Source: Chara braunii
Taxonomy: Eukaryota > Streptophyta > Charophyceae > Charales > Characeae
Assembly (NCBI GenBank): GCA_003427395.1
Contig: BFEA01000131.1
Location: 136,470 to 157,091, forward strand
Direction of reading: 5' to 3'
Length of the DNA stretch: 20,622 nt
The notes under the pieces were generated by a model. It ran no database searches. It was not told the origin of the DNA and saw only the letters and a list, made by a program, of their open reading frames with translations. The position numbers were made by a program, and so were the translations under genes. This document shows, piece after piece, positions 1 to 10,030 of the stretch. Position 1 is the stretch's first letter; every line of letters starts with the position of its first letter.

Positions 1-2
1 CC

Positions 3-20
3 TTTTTTTTTTTTTTTTTT
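3..20 (-). repeat. Poly(T) tract, possible A-tail of a minus-strand retroposon
   Basis: An 18-T run lies at the window's left edge. Read on the minus strand, about 250 bases of unique sequence (20-270) end in poly(A), the usual shape of a LINE or SINE 3' end. No target-site duplication can be tested because the tract touches the window edge. The call as a retroposon tail is inference. Confidence 0.4.
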
Positions 21-275
21 GAACTCGCCCCCACCAGTGTTAGTGGTGCTAATAAGAGCAGACACCACTAGCACCTCGGGAGAGGGTCCACCTATGTACT
101 GGACTTGTACAGAAAATGCCTACACCTAGCGCTCAAAGTACCTGTACAATAGGGATCGTCCAACTATGCTTCAATCAGGGCTGAGCAGTGTCTTGCGCAT
201 CTCTGGTGCCCACAACCACTGTCCAGTCAGGTCACCCCCGCTACTATGGTGACCTCTACAACACCCTGGACTTTA

Positions 276-316
276 TGAAAGAAAAGAAAAGAAAAGGGAA
301 AAAGAAAAAAAAAGGG
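276..316. repeat. A-rich (GAAAA)n low-complexity tract
   Basis: Purine-rich simple repeat made of GAAAA-like units that grade into poly(A). A further 12-A run lies near 394-405. Open frames crossing these tracts are Lys-rich or Phe-rich artefacts of the simple sequence. Confidence 0.8.
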
Positions 317-606
317 TGATAGCCCTGAGTGGTAAACACCGAGGTAGAACTGTTGTGAGGAAAGGGAGGGTAGTGGTTTCATAAGGTGGACCCAAAAAAA
401 AAAAAACGGCTGCGGGAGTAGGGGCGTGCTGGGGAGGAATGACAAGAGAGGAAGGTTGGGAGGGAGTCTCGTAAGGAATAGGACCCCCCCCAAAAAATAG
501 AAAAACAAAAAGCGAATGAAACGGCAGCACTTGAGCTGAAGAGATCATATTCATGCAAGAGATCATACGCATCTGGACGGCTGACAGATGTCCATCAACG
601 GGTTGG

Positions 607-607
<1 letters not shown>

Positions 608-644
<37 letters not shown>
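608..644 (-). repeat. 37-T homopolymer
   Basis: A run of 37 consecutive T. It may be the poly(A) tail of a minus-strand retroposed sequence lying to its right. I could not find matching direct repeats on the two sides, so that reading is open. True length is uncertain because long homopolymers assemble poorly. Confidence 0.8.
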
Positions 645-646
<2 letters not shown>

Positions 647-722
647 GGTAGGGTGATAGGAGCATCCCTCCCTACTATGGTCTCATTAATGGGTTGTCTA
701 AAATAAGAAAAGGGACAAAAAA

Positions 723-767
723 AATCAATTGGCTCAGTATACGGACGCCTGACAATCAATTGGCTCA
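723..767. repeat. Pair of short direct repeats
   Basis: The 14-mer AATCAATTGGCTCA occurs at 723-736 and again at 754-767, 31 bases apart, each followed shortly by a related GGAYGSCTG-like string. No function is apparent. The rest of 645-1170 shows no gene that I can support. Confidence 0.55.
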
Positions 768-1178
768 AACTTTCTGGATGGCTGGCAAGCAATGGGGGGG
801 GAGGGTATACTCACGCTTGAGCTTTTCCGACTGAGCTCTGGACTTGGACGTGATTGCCATGAGATGCATCCAGGTCGGGCTGCAACTCCAGTCAGATACA
901 TTCAGGAAAGTACTAGGCAGTGCGAATATGGGTAAGAGGGAGAAAAGGCTTGATCATTTCCAGGTGAAGGGACTTGATCATATCAACACTACAGTATTCA
1001 AAAGAACCTTTCAGTGAGCAACGGGGGGACGAGCTACCGGCGCTGCGCGCTCTGTAGTTGCGTTACCAGCTCAGGAGGGCCGGTCTCACCGGTCACCACC
1101 CCGGCACAAGGCTGGGAGAAGTGAACATCGCCTACCACCTTACTGGACGCCATAGCCCGGTCAACTCGGCATCGCACT

Positions 1179-1310
1179 CAAGCAGAGGAGGTATGGGGAC
1201 AAGCGGAGAGCCAGTTTTGTTACAGGTTACCTTCAACTCATGAGTACTATGAGGAACTGGACAGGCGCCTGCGCCCTGTCCTTGATGAGTTCAAGCGCGG
1301 CAACAGTTAG
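1179..1310 (+). pseudogene. Possible coding remnant or terminal exon (unidentified)
   Basis: One frame reads as a compositionally ordinary, charged peptide for about 43 codons and ends at a TAG at 1308-1310. Its last stretch contains THEYYEELDRRLRPVLDEF, which looks like a real amphipathic protein tail rather than random translation. There is no good start codon in this frame, and I do not recognise a family. A longer open frame in a different phase (1058-1243) overlaps it and looks less protein-like. It could be a fragment of a mobile-element protein or a terminal exon of a lost gene. It lies left of the library adapter, so it may not belong next to the rest of the window. Confidence 0.2.
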
Positions 1311-1379
1311 CCGTAAGTGAATAAGCAGTCAAAGCACTGCGGTGCATAATATTGCCGAAAGTCAACATAGGTTAGCCTT

Positions 1380-1738
1380 CCCTACCAACACCTCCAACTA
1401 TATATTAGCAACACCGCCCCATCTACCTCGCGTTTCACTCGTCTTCCATCACCTATACCTCTACCCCTATCATTTCTGATCGCCCCCCCCCTTTTCCGCT
1501 ACAAGCGTGGCTAGACACCATCCTACATTTACTCCCCTTCGTAACTTTCGTACCCTCTTTACCTGCTCCCCCACCCATCCACCCGGTAATTACCCTCAAT
1601 CCTACCCCTACGCACCTCGCTTCGAACCCGCCGTCCTCATCGCACCTGACCCAAGCGCTCAATAGTCGCCATACTCCGCCGCTCACAACACTCCTTACCC
1701 AGTATCGTGCCACCTCCCTCATCCACCCACTCCCACCC
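1380..1738. other. Pyrimidine/C-rich non-coding stretch
   Basis: Very C- and T-rich sequence with short C runs, running directly up to the adapter. Open frames on the minus strand across it depend on this composition and begin inside the adapter, so they are not genes. Nothing else is visible. Confidence 0.6.
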
Positions 1739-1776
1739 CTGTCTCTTATACACATCTAGATGTGTATAAGAGACAG
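1739..1776. other. Nextera mate-pair junction adapter (double Tn5 mosaic end), artefact
   Basis: Positions 1739-1757 read CTGTCTCTTATACACATCT, the 19-bp Tn5 hyperactive mosaic end, and 1758-1776 are its exact reverse complement. Two mosaic ends joined head to head with no bases between them are the junction left by circularisation in Nextera mate-pair libraries. A natural Tn5/IS50 end would not appear as this exact synthetic 38-mer in eukaryotic repeat DNA with no transposon around it. The two open frames that begin with MCIRD at this point are translations of the adapter. Sequence on the two sides may have been joined artificially. Confidence 0.97.
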
Positions 1777-2473
1777 TCATCACTGTTACTACGAACCCCA
1801 ACCTCCCCACTACACATTCTTCTCTTCTTTAAGAATCTCATCACCAGTCGGCTCTCATCTCTTCTTAAATCCAATCCACTTAACCCCGAGAGCTGGCATT
1901 TCTGCACGTAGGCCCTACTCATGGGTACACGAACGGCTTCAACTTTTCAAACCCATATGAGGTCAGATACACGCTAGCACCCTCCTGACCCTGTCCGCGA
2001 CCCAAGCTGCAAGCACCAGACTACATCAACATCCACGGGGAAGTAAAACTCTCCCAGGCCAATACGCCGGGTGGCGATTTCCTATACATCAAAAGGCTCC
2101 AAGTGCAAACACGTAGATTCAGCTAGCAGTTGTGCTTGTTCCTTTAATTCAATCTTTTGGCCGTAATTTGGGAATGCAGCACTCCAATTCGCTGCCACTC
2201 ATATAATCGAAGCAAGCATGGTCAAGGCAATGCAGTAAGACAGGGGGTTTTCATCTTTGTGCTCAGAGTTAACTCTCTACTTTTCGAGTGAGAGGCAGAA
2301 CCTGAACCGATCTGGTAGGAAACAGCCCAAGGTCCATTTCACCTGCGGTAAAAGCATTATATTCCTCACGCACCTAGATGCCCACACACTCATCAGGAAC
2401 TGCATACAGACTCTTTGTGCTGTCCAACAGCCGCTCACGAGTCCCTCTCTCGGGAACTATTGGAATCAGAGCC
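1777..2473. other. Non-coding; probably includes the LINE-1 5' UTR
   Basis: No convincing gene. The right part presumably holds the 5' UTR and internal promoter of LINE-1, since ORF1 begins at 2474, but I see no boundary, no target-site duplicate matching the bases after the LINE-1 poly(A), and no recognisable promoter box. A short open frame at 2257-2547 overlaps the ORF1 start in another phase and looks spurious. Confidence 0.4.
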
Positions 2474-4955
2474 ATGGATCGCCCCTCATCTTCTGCCAAT
2501 CAGGCTGGCCAAGCTCAGGCAGGCCACTCCAGTGGGGGAGGAGATAACCTTACACGCATCCAAAACCTCCTGGACAGCTGCAATGATGATGGCCTTTTTC
2601 CGGATACCTCCTTTGCCCATGGCGTTGCCGAAATTGTAGATGGGGTAGGATACCTCAACCTAAGCACTAAGGTCGACGAGGCTACGGTAGCGTGGCTAAA
2701 AGAGCGAACAGTAATCGCTATTTTTGACTCAACAGCGGCCAGCTTTTCAGTGGCCCAGCGGGAACAGTTCCTGCGCATCTACGAAGATGCATGGTTCCAC
2801 GATCCCAAAATCAACCCGTCACAGAAGAGGGGACGGACGCACGGAGAGGGACCCAACGTTATGTCCTACGTAGCCCGAACGAGACAGATTGCTCAAATGA
2901 TGATAGGCAAAGGGGAGGATGTAATCCCCTCAACAGACGGCCCGATTAGAGTTACTTTCCGACCTTGGATGACCCAACAGGAGCTAGACCAGATTCGGGA
3001 TGCAGAATCAGCAACTAAGTTTAGGATTATAGCACTCTGAGTCCCCCTGGGAGCAATGTTCTCCCTGGGAAATGCAATCGAGCAACTAATGGGCCCGATT
3101 ATACGCATGCACCCCCCTGGCAAGAACAAAGACGAGCCTAGACTAGGCAATATGAAGATTGACTGTGACCCGTCAGTACGACAGAGCTTTATTGAATGGA
3201 TCGCCCTGAGAAGGCCATCAGGCCAGATCCTGAAAATTCAGTTAGCCAATCAGGACACTCCTTTCTGTCAAAAGTGTCTCTTGTGGTATCATGATGAGTT
3301 CGACCCTGACTGTCCGCGCTTCACAGAGCCAATGCCGCCGGGTAGACGAGCACGAGGCAGAGGTAGAGGCAGGCGTCAGATAGGGAATGGGGGAATCCCA
3401 CAGCCGGCTCGTCAGAGTGGGTCCAATTCCGCGGCCCCAGCTCCCGTACGGCCCCCATCACAGCAGCGCCCCCTCGTGATCAGAGAGCAGTTACCCCCCC
3501 CCCCTCCCCGGCTCACGCAGTACCTTCTCCCCCCCCAACTCACCCCCCCTCCCATCCCTATTTTCCCCCGCCTTCCCCGGATTGACACGTACCAGTCCAA
3601 CCCAGACCAGTAGACTATCAACCAGCCTTACCGCAGGGTAGTGGCCCACTGGTCCCTTACCACCCCCCTCAGCCACCAAACCCCCCTCCCTACACCCACC
3701 AAAGCATCCCCCGACAGAACACAGGATCCTTGCCTTTCCGACCTGTCCAGCCCTATACCTCACATCCATCACAAGCAACCCCACTGGTACACAATCAAAG
3801 CCTGGCCTTTCTCAGATCTCCGCCACTAGCTTCCCCATCTCGCCCATCTCATCCCCCACCTCTGCAATTGGCAGCCCCATTGCATGCAGCTACGCCCCAG
3901 GGCAACCACTCACAGTCCCCCGGGGCTGCTCTCATCACCCATCAGCCCACCGCAGCGTCGCTCCCCCTCGTCGTCCCATCAAACTATACCACTTATGACA
4001 ATTCGGCCTTCGCCCACCCACCCTTGGCACACACAGTCCTCACCAGCGCAGGTCCCACTCAAGATCTTGGGCTTCAACAGGCCCAACCAGCCCCACAGCA
4101 ACACACAGGCACCCCGGGCTATCCACCAGTAGATACGGCAATGAGAGACCCCAGGTTAACTCTTCGAACTCCGATCAAGCAGCGGAGAATTAATACAGAA
4201 GGGGACGGTCGTACGACACAGGAAGAAGAGGAGGAGGAAATCGACTTCTACGCAATTCAACATGCTGGTCCTCTGCCCGCAGCTCAGGCAGAAGCGTTGG
4301 GTCCTTCCTCAACGGTAGCTCAACCATCCAGCAGCAGGCAGCAGACAGCGGCCATCAGACGCCAGCTGGTTATTTTATGTTTCATGCCATCGCCGCAAGG
4401 TACTAAATTCATGGCTTGGCGCACCAAAAAAGGACTCCTGGCCATTCCAACGGTCCCAGTAAGTCAGTCTCCCACGACCAAGGAAGCAGTAAGAGCGGTG
4501 GCAGCAAGCTTCGTTGCTGAGCGGTTCCCTTTCCGAATGGTGTCGGGCATCCGTATCGGAAGGAAACAACTGCAGCGGCGGCGGGAGGTAGCTGGCACTT
4601 CTCCATAGCGGTGCTGGATGTTAAAGTGACCTTGGAGTCGGCTGCGTTGTTGGCCACACAGGGGATAGTCTGTCTGTCTTCTAGCTGGTTAGCGTCCACT
4701 GCAACTGAAGAACTGCAGGAAACTTACCTCACAGAGGATGTCAATGCGAAACTGGTGGCTGAGATCTGCAACACCTTGGCAGTGGACAAGCAGCCACATT
4801 CAGCTGGCTTCCGGACGCTCCTCATGGCACCGTGGAGCAACCCTGTGGAGACGGAGGGCACCAAAAGACAAAAGCAGCCAAGACAACAGCACGCTGAGGA
4901 AGACGCGCGGATCCAAGCTCAAGCCGCACAAGACTCAAACAATGCCGGACCTTAA
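2474..4955 (+). pseudogene. LINE-1 ORF1: gag-like RNA-binding protein, interrupted
   Basis: ORF1 proteins of LINEs bind the element RNA and form the transposition RNP. I chose ATG 2474 (GCCATGG context, MDRPSSS); an upstream in-frame ATG at 2378 gives a less likely start. The N-terminal third, with FRPWMTQQEL near 2960, has the pattern of plant DUF4283-type ORF1 domains. It leads to a CCHC knuckle near 3265-3315 (FCQKCLLWYHDEFDPDC, C-x2-C-x4-H-x6-C), an Arg/Gly basic patch, then a long Pro/Gln-rich linker. The last roughly 200 codons (from about 4350) form a compact-looking domain I do not recognise. Breaks: TGA at 3038-3040, in the same frame as the next ORF piece; a frameshift between about 3586 and 3611 in a C-rich stretch; another between about 4560 and 4590. 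The final piece ends with TAA at 4953-4955, overlapping ORF2. DUF4283 is assigned by eye. Confidence 0.8.
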
Positions 4956-7900
4956 AGTGTCTACCTGGAATGTACGGGGGCTGGGAGACACGGCGGACCG
5001 GCAGAAGAAGCCCAGGCTGAAAACCTGGCTACACGATCAGAAAGTGCACTTTCTTCTCCTGCAGGAAACTAAACTCAACGAGGACAAGATTCAGCAAGCC
5101 AGAGACTGGTGGAAAGGACCCCAATTCTGGGCTCCTGCAGACGACACAAGAGGAGGATGTGCGATTTTAATACATCGAGGGCTCGATATGGAAATTTTGG
5201 ACCACCACCTGGACATATGGGGGCGATGGATATGGGTGCAGCTGCGTCTTGGAACTGAAGTTTGGACATTTATGACGGTATATGCACCGGCGGAGAGAGC
5301 AAAGAGACGCTCCTTTCTCGAAGAATTACCAGCGATCATTCCGAGGACAGAAAACCTCCTCCTTGTCGGGGACTTCAATGTAACCTTGGTACCAGGCCTG
5401 GACTCACCAACCTTCACACCACCAAAAACTGATGCGTTGATGTTAGCCGCGCTGATGACAGAACAGGGACTGACAGACACCTACCGTACTACACACCCGA
5501 CAACATCGGGATATACTTGGTTCTCGTCCCAGACGTCCGGAGACAGCATCCCGCCGAAGAGGCGGTTGGACCTGATTTTGGCAAAGGGCTCCCCTTGGGA
5601 GTCCCTTACGACTGTGGACTGTCTTATAGAATTTCAGTCACACCACAGGCCATTGGTGGCCGGCTTCACCTTGCCAGACCAGCTGGTGAGGGGCCTGGGT
5701 ACCTTTCGGTTGAATACTGATTTGCTCAGCAAGCCAGGGGTCTCGAAATGGATCACAACACATTGGAGTGACTGGCAACAGACTAAAGACCAATTCGAAG
5801 AAGAAGGCGACTGGCTGCAAATGGGGCTGAGGACAGTCACAAGAGCTCTGGACGTCTTTTCCAGAATGCAAGCCAGGGGTAGACGGCAGCAGGAAGAAGA
5901 ATGCAGAAGAATGGTTGCAGAGGCAGAAGAGGAGCTAGCAAAGGAACCAATTGCGGAGCTTTACTGGCAACGCAGGCGCGATAGATGGCTACAAAGGTTA
6001 GAGGATCTCCAGGTGGAACAGCAAGTTGCATGGGCCAAGAGGGCCCAGGAAAGAGGCATTCAGACAGCGGACCGACTAACCAAGGAAACCTTTCAGCGAC
6101 TTTGCCCTCAGCGACAACACTCGCTAATGAGGGAACTGCAGCACCCCTTCCATGTCGAGGCACCACCTGCAACGGACTCGGAAACAATTGGAGAGTACGC
6201 CTTGGTGTACTTCAGGGACATCCTTACTTCGCGGCGTGAACCGGACATGTCCTTGCAGCAACTGCGGGAGGAACAAGATCTTTGGCAGCACACGCACACT
6301 CGTCTGAGTCAGGAGGCAGCAACTGTACTTGAGCAACCTCTTACAGCAGAAGAGCTCCAACAAGCTGTTAAACACATGGTCAGAGGGAAAAGCCCAGGCT
6401 CAGATGGGCTGCCAATCGAGTTCTATGACATGGCATGGGAGCACATTGGACCATATCTCCTTAAGCTCTACAATCAAGTTCCGGAGGGCGCCATCCTAAC
6501 TGAAGACATGAAGTTGGGCATTATCACGCTTATTTACAAGAAGGATGAGAAGTCTAATATTCGAAATTGGAGACCGGTTTCCAGGCTCAATGTGTCCTAC
6601 AAGATCCTGGCGAAGGCACTCTCCAGTAAGGTTAGCCCCCTATCTACCGGCTCTTGTACACACCGATCAGGGGGCTTTCATCCAAGGGACGTCAATTGCT
6701 GAGAATATCTTAATGGCTGCTGGAGCATTGGAGGTGATACAAAGAGAGAAGAGGCAAGTTATTGCGGCAATGTTGGACCTCAAGAAGGCCTATGACCGTG
6801 TCAACTGGTCATTCGTTCTAGCGACGCTGCAACATATGGGCTTCGGACCGCACTTTTGCACCTCAGAGAGCTCTACAGCGAATCAACAGCGACAGTTAGT
6901 GTAAATGGCTTTCTATCATCTACCTTCTCACTGACGCGCTCGTTGTGCCAGGGCTGCCCGTTGGCCTCGCTGTTGTTCGCTGTGCAGATGGAGATTCTCC
7001 TCAATGCCGCCCGAGCTTCCTCACGCATCCAAGGCCTTACACTAGGGGAATCCGACACACTTCTGACGGGCGCGATAGCTGATGACCTTCTGTTAGTTAT
7101 GGAAGCAACACCGGAGTCTATGGGGGAAGCCAAGACACTCCTCGACTCATACTGCAAGGTCTCAGAAGCCCAGGTCAACTGGGGAAAGTCTGTTTATTTT
7201 CTCCCGATGGAATACAGCCTGGATGGTCAAGACAAGGGCATGAATCGCACCCCCCCAGACATCTCAGAACGCTATTTGGGTGTGCAAGTATCGCTGGCTA
7301 ATGCTAGACCAAGACAGCAAGCTATCGTGCAAGCCAGAGTCCAAGCAAGTTTGCGGCGCTGCCGCACGGCAGCAGGTACCTCTTTGTTGGGGCGAGTACT
7401 GCTCATCAACACGGTTGTCTTTGCTCAAGTATGGTTCATAGCCGTTGTTTGTCTCCTGTCCAAAGAGGTTCTCAAGCTCCTGACAGCAGATGCAACACGC
7501 TATCTTTGGAAGCCGACCTCTCAGGAGGGACAAGGGTACATCACGAAGTGCTCTTGGGTCAAAGTGACTAGTTGCAAACAAGAGGGGGGAATAACCATCA
7601 TCGACCCAAGACAGCAGAACCTTGCACTTTTAATGAAATGGTTAATGAAGGCAGCAACCCAAGGGGAACGCAGAGGATGGCAGAAAGTGCTAGAATATCT
7701 ACTACAGCAAGAGTTAGGACTTAGCAGAAAGGAGGACATCTGGTCCTGCCTCTTCATGAGTTCCAATGGACGTCGGCAACTTCATTCACCAACAGGCAAC
7801 GCATGCTGGTCAGCATGGCGGACCCTCCTCCCACAGGAGCAGGAGCAGCCTGCAACTAAGGAGGAAGTGCTGAGACAAAACATCTTCGACAACCAACGGA

Positions 7901-9186
7901 TCCGAGATCCGCAGGGCAGAACCTTTGTAGCATCAGCAACGGCAGGCAACTTCGGACGAAGATGGGTGGAGCGGGGAGTGGCCACGCTGGCGGACCTCTG
8001 GAACGACGAGGAGGAGGAGTGGAAAACAGAGCAACAACTCAAACAACAACTCGGAAGGCTGCAATGTATCCAGGACAGAACCATGAGGATCCAGGCAGCG
8101 GTACCTGCAGAGTGGCTGCAGCTGCTAAAAGGCCCGAAGCTGACCACAGGGAGGTGGTATAGCAGCAATCAGCAAGCGGGCCAGATTACAGCGTATCATG
8201 TAACGCAGCAACTGGACGAGAACACGTGGCAGGCTCAGGCATGGATACCACAGCCAGATCCCAGCTGCAGCAATGAGCTGCAGCTGCAGGGGGAAGTTGC
8301 CTTGTATGTTGGACAAGACCTCCAGCAGATACGAGTACACCAATACACAAAGAAAGGGGTGACTCACAGTCACCTCCTCCTCAAGGGCGTCCCTCTCAAG
8401 TACCTGCGCCTCGACCACTTGGCCTGGTCATGGAAAACGCAGTCTGACACTAGAATCTATCTGCATCAATACACATCCTCCTTTGGCAGAAGGCAGCTCC
8501 TCAAGGCGAATGCTCTTCCAACTGTGGCAGCAGCAGCACTCAGCAGGCACACCACAAGCAGTCAACCCGTGACCAGTCGTGAGCTCCGTAAGCTGTGGGA
8601 CCAACTCCCTGATCTCCCCTCGCAGAAGATGGCGGGCGTGCTCTGGCTCTTGTCCCATTCAGCCATTCCATGTGCGGAATGGCTCTATGAAAGAGGCTTG
8701 GAATTGGAAACGAAATGTAGAAGATGCGGAAGGCTCCATGAGGAGACCTTGGTGCGCTTGTTTTGGGAATGCCCAGCCTCGAAGCGAGTGTGGCAATGGT
8801 GGGAGAGACACTGGCATCGCTTTGTTGGCACGCTGCTGAACTGGGACGAGACTTGGGTAATGTACGGGAATATACCGTCGTCCTGGTTCAAACGCAAGGG
8901 CAGGGGCTACGTGGCACAAGTTATTCGAGCAGTCATCATCTGGGTCCTCTGGGAGGACAGAAAAAACATCATGTTCAAGGAACAGTGGACCAGCGATTCC
9001 ATGCTCATCAGGAAGATAAAGACCTGGATACGGACTCTAATCAGAGTCGACTGGGTACGGAAGGCAGCCAGAGGTCGTTCACCCAGAAGAAGACTTTGGT
9101 TCTTGGTTACATGGGCCAGAGATAACCAGCTAGCGGCTATCACACTTAACGGCAAGCTGGCCATCACTCCCTGGCTCTATAACTAG
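4942..9186 (+). pseudogene. LINE-1 ORF2: APE endonuclease / reverse transcriptase, frameshifted
   Basis: ORF2 nicks target DNA and reverse-transcribes the element RNA at the nick. ATG 4942 overlaps the ORF1 stop and directly precedes the endonuclease. Endonuclease motifs: WNVRGL (N10), LLLQETK (E42), VYAPAE, GDFN (D144, N146), RRLDLIL (D220). The terminal SDH motif reads S-H-H (residues 233-235), so the usual catalytic Asp is His. Reverse transcriptase: GKSPGSDGLP near 6390, motif A LDLKKAYDRVNW near 6774-6809, motif B CQGCPLASLLF near 6947-6979, motif C IADD at 7075-7086 in place of the common YADD/FADD. A zf-RVT-like motif lies near 8715-8771 (C-x2-C-x3-H-x10-C). Frame 0 is lost near 6630-6640 and regained near 6850, so motif A sits in the shifted segment. 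Without those two shifts it would be about 1,400 residues, usual for plant LINE ORF2. No RNase H domain seen. Confidence 0.9.
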
Positions 9187-9965
9187 GATGCTGCAGCACC
9201 TCCATGTGTAGCCCGCAGCAAACCCAGGACGTCACTGACAGAGCTTTGAGTCAGCTACTCATGGCGGAGCCTCAAGTTTCTGGTCTCAGCCCTAATCACC
9301 CCCGCTGCTAGACTTGTTCCCACGTCCCTTGTTCTCGATCTCCCCTCCTTCCCTCTTCACTCTCTTTCTTCTCGGTCTCTTCTCCCCCTCCCTTTCTTTA
9401 ACCAGTGCACTCGGTTGTTCAGGCCACAATAGGCCACCAGCAGGTTAGCTGAGGGGAGGAGGGAGGAGAGTGTCTTTCATAAGTTGGGGAGCCTGTACAG
9501 GCTCCAACCGCCGTTTTGGGCAGGTTTCAGGTCGAACTTTAGGCCTGTGAAGATTATAGACTAGAATGGTAGGTCCCGAGTAGGAATAAATGTTCTATAA
9601 CCAAGATTTGTCTTTTCCTTATCCTCCCTCAGCCCGCTCCCTCCCCCCGCTTCTCCCCCCGGACCCCTCTCTCTTCCCCCCCCTGCCTACCCTACCCCCC
9701 TTCCACTTAGCACCTTCCCTTCTTGAAGACATAAAACTAGGCTTTCGCACCCTCTTGTTAGCTTAGTAGTAACAGAAATAACAGAAGTAGTGGTACACAC
9801 ATGTGAACTCAGAGATGCAGACATAAATCAACTCAGACGCATCCCGGGTCCTACTGGTCCCGTCAAAAGCGAAACTGGCTAAGGCTGCCAGAGGTTACTT
9901 TTCGGGTTGAATTGTGGGAAGCCCCGGTCCCAATTCATCTTTTTTGTAATCAAACGAACGTTCTC

Positions 9966-9966
<1 letters not shown>
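9187..9966 (+). other. LINE-1 3' untranslated region
   Basis: Non-coding sequence between the ORF2 stop and the poly(A) tract. It contains strongly pyrimidine-rich, C-run-bearing segments at about 9330-9400 and 9620-9720, and an AATAAA hexamer at 9585-9590, far from the tail. The end reads TAATCAAACGAACGTTCTCC just before the A run. Whether the hexamer is used cannot be told. Confidence 0.65.

Positions 9967-9998
<32 letters not shown>
9967..9998 (+). repeat. LINE-1 poly(A) tail (32 A)
   Basis: Thirty-two consecutive A follow the 3' UTR, on the same strand and in the order expected for target-primed reverse transcription of a polyadenylated LINE transcript. It marks the 3' boundary of LINE-1. 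Confidence 0.75.
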
Positions 9999-10001
<3 letters not shown>

Positions 10002-10030
10002 TTCAGTATTTAGAGAAAACCTTATGTCTG

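Larger units (their letters stand above)
2474..9998 (+). mobile_element. LINE-1: near-complete plant L1-like non-LTR retrotransposon
   Basis: The element has the full two-ORF plan: an ORF1 nucleic-acid-binding protein, an ORF2 with an APE endonuclease, reverse transcriptase and C-terminal zinc motif, a 3' UTR and a 32-A tail. The start given is the ORF1 ATG; the true 5' end lies somewhere upstream (1777-2473). Damage is light: one nonsense codon and two frameshifts in ORF1, and two mutually cancelling frameshifts in ORF2, so this is a fairly young copy, or partly a victim of assembly error in C-rich stretches. The bases right after the tail (GCTTTCAGTATTTAGAG) were not found upstream, so no target-site duplication is established. 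LINE-2 in the same window is an older relative. Confidence 0.9.

Noticed and set aside
227-665. Phe/Leu-rich and Lys-rich open frames on the minus strand
   Set aside because: They run through homopolymers and GAAAA repeats; the composition creates them.
1453-1960. Two open frames starting with MCIRD on opposite strands
   Set aside because: Their first codons are translations of the Tn5 mosaic-end adapter at 1739-1776; not biological genes.
3491-3784. Gly/Arg-rich minus-strand open frames opposite the ORF1 linker
   Set aside because: Antisense of the Pro/Gln-rich linker of LINE-1 ORF1; shadow frames.
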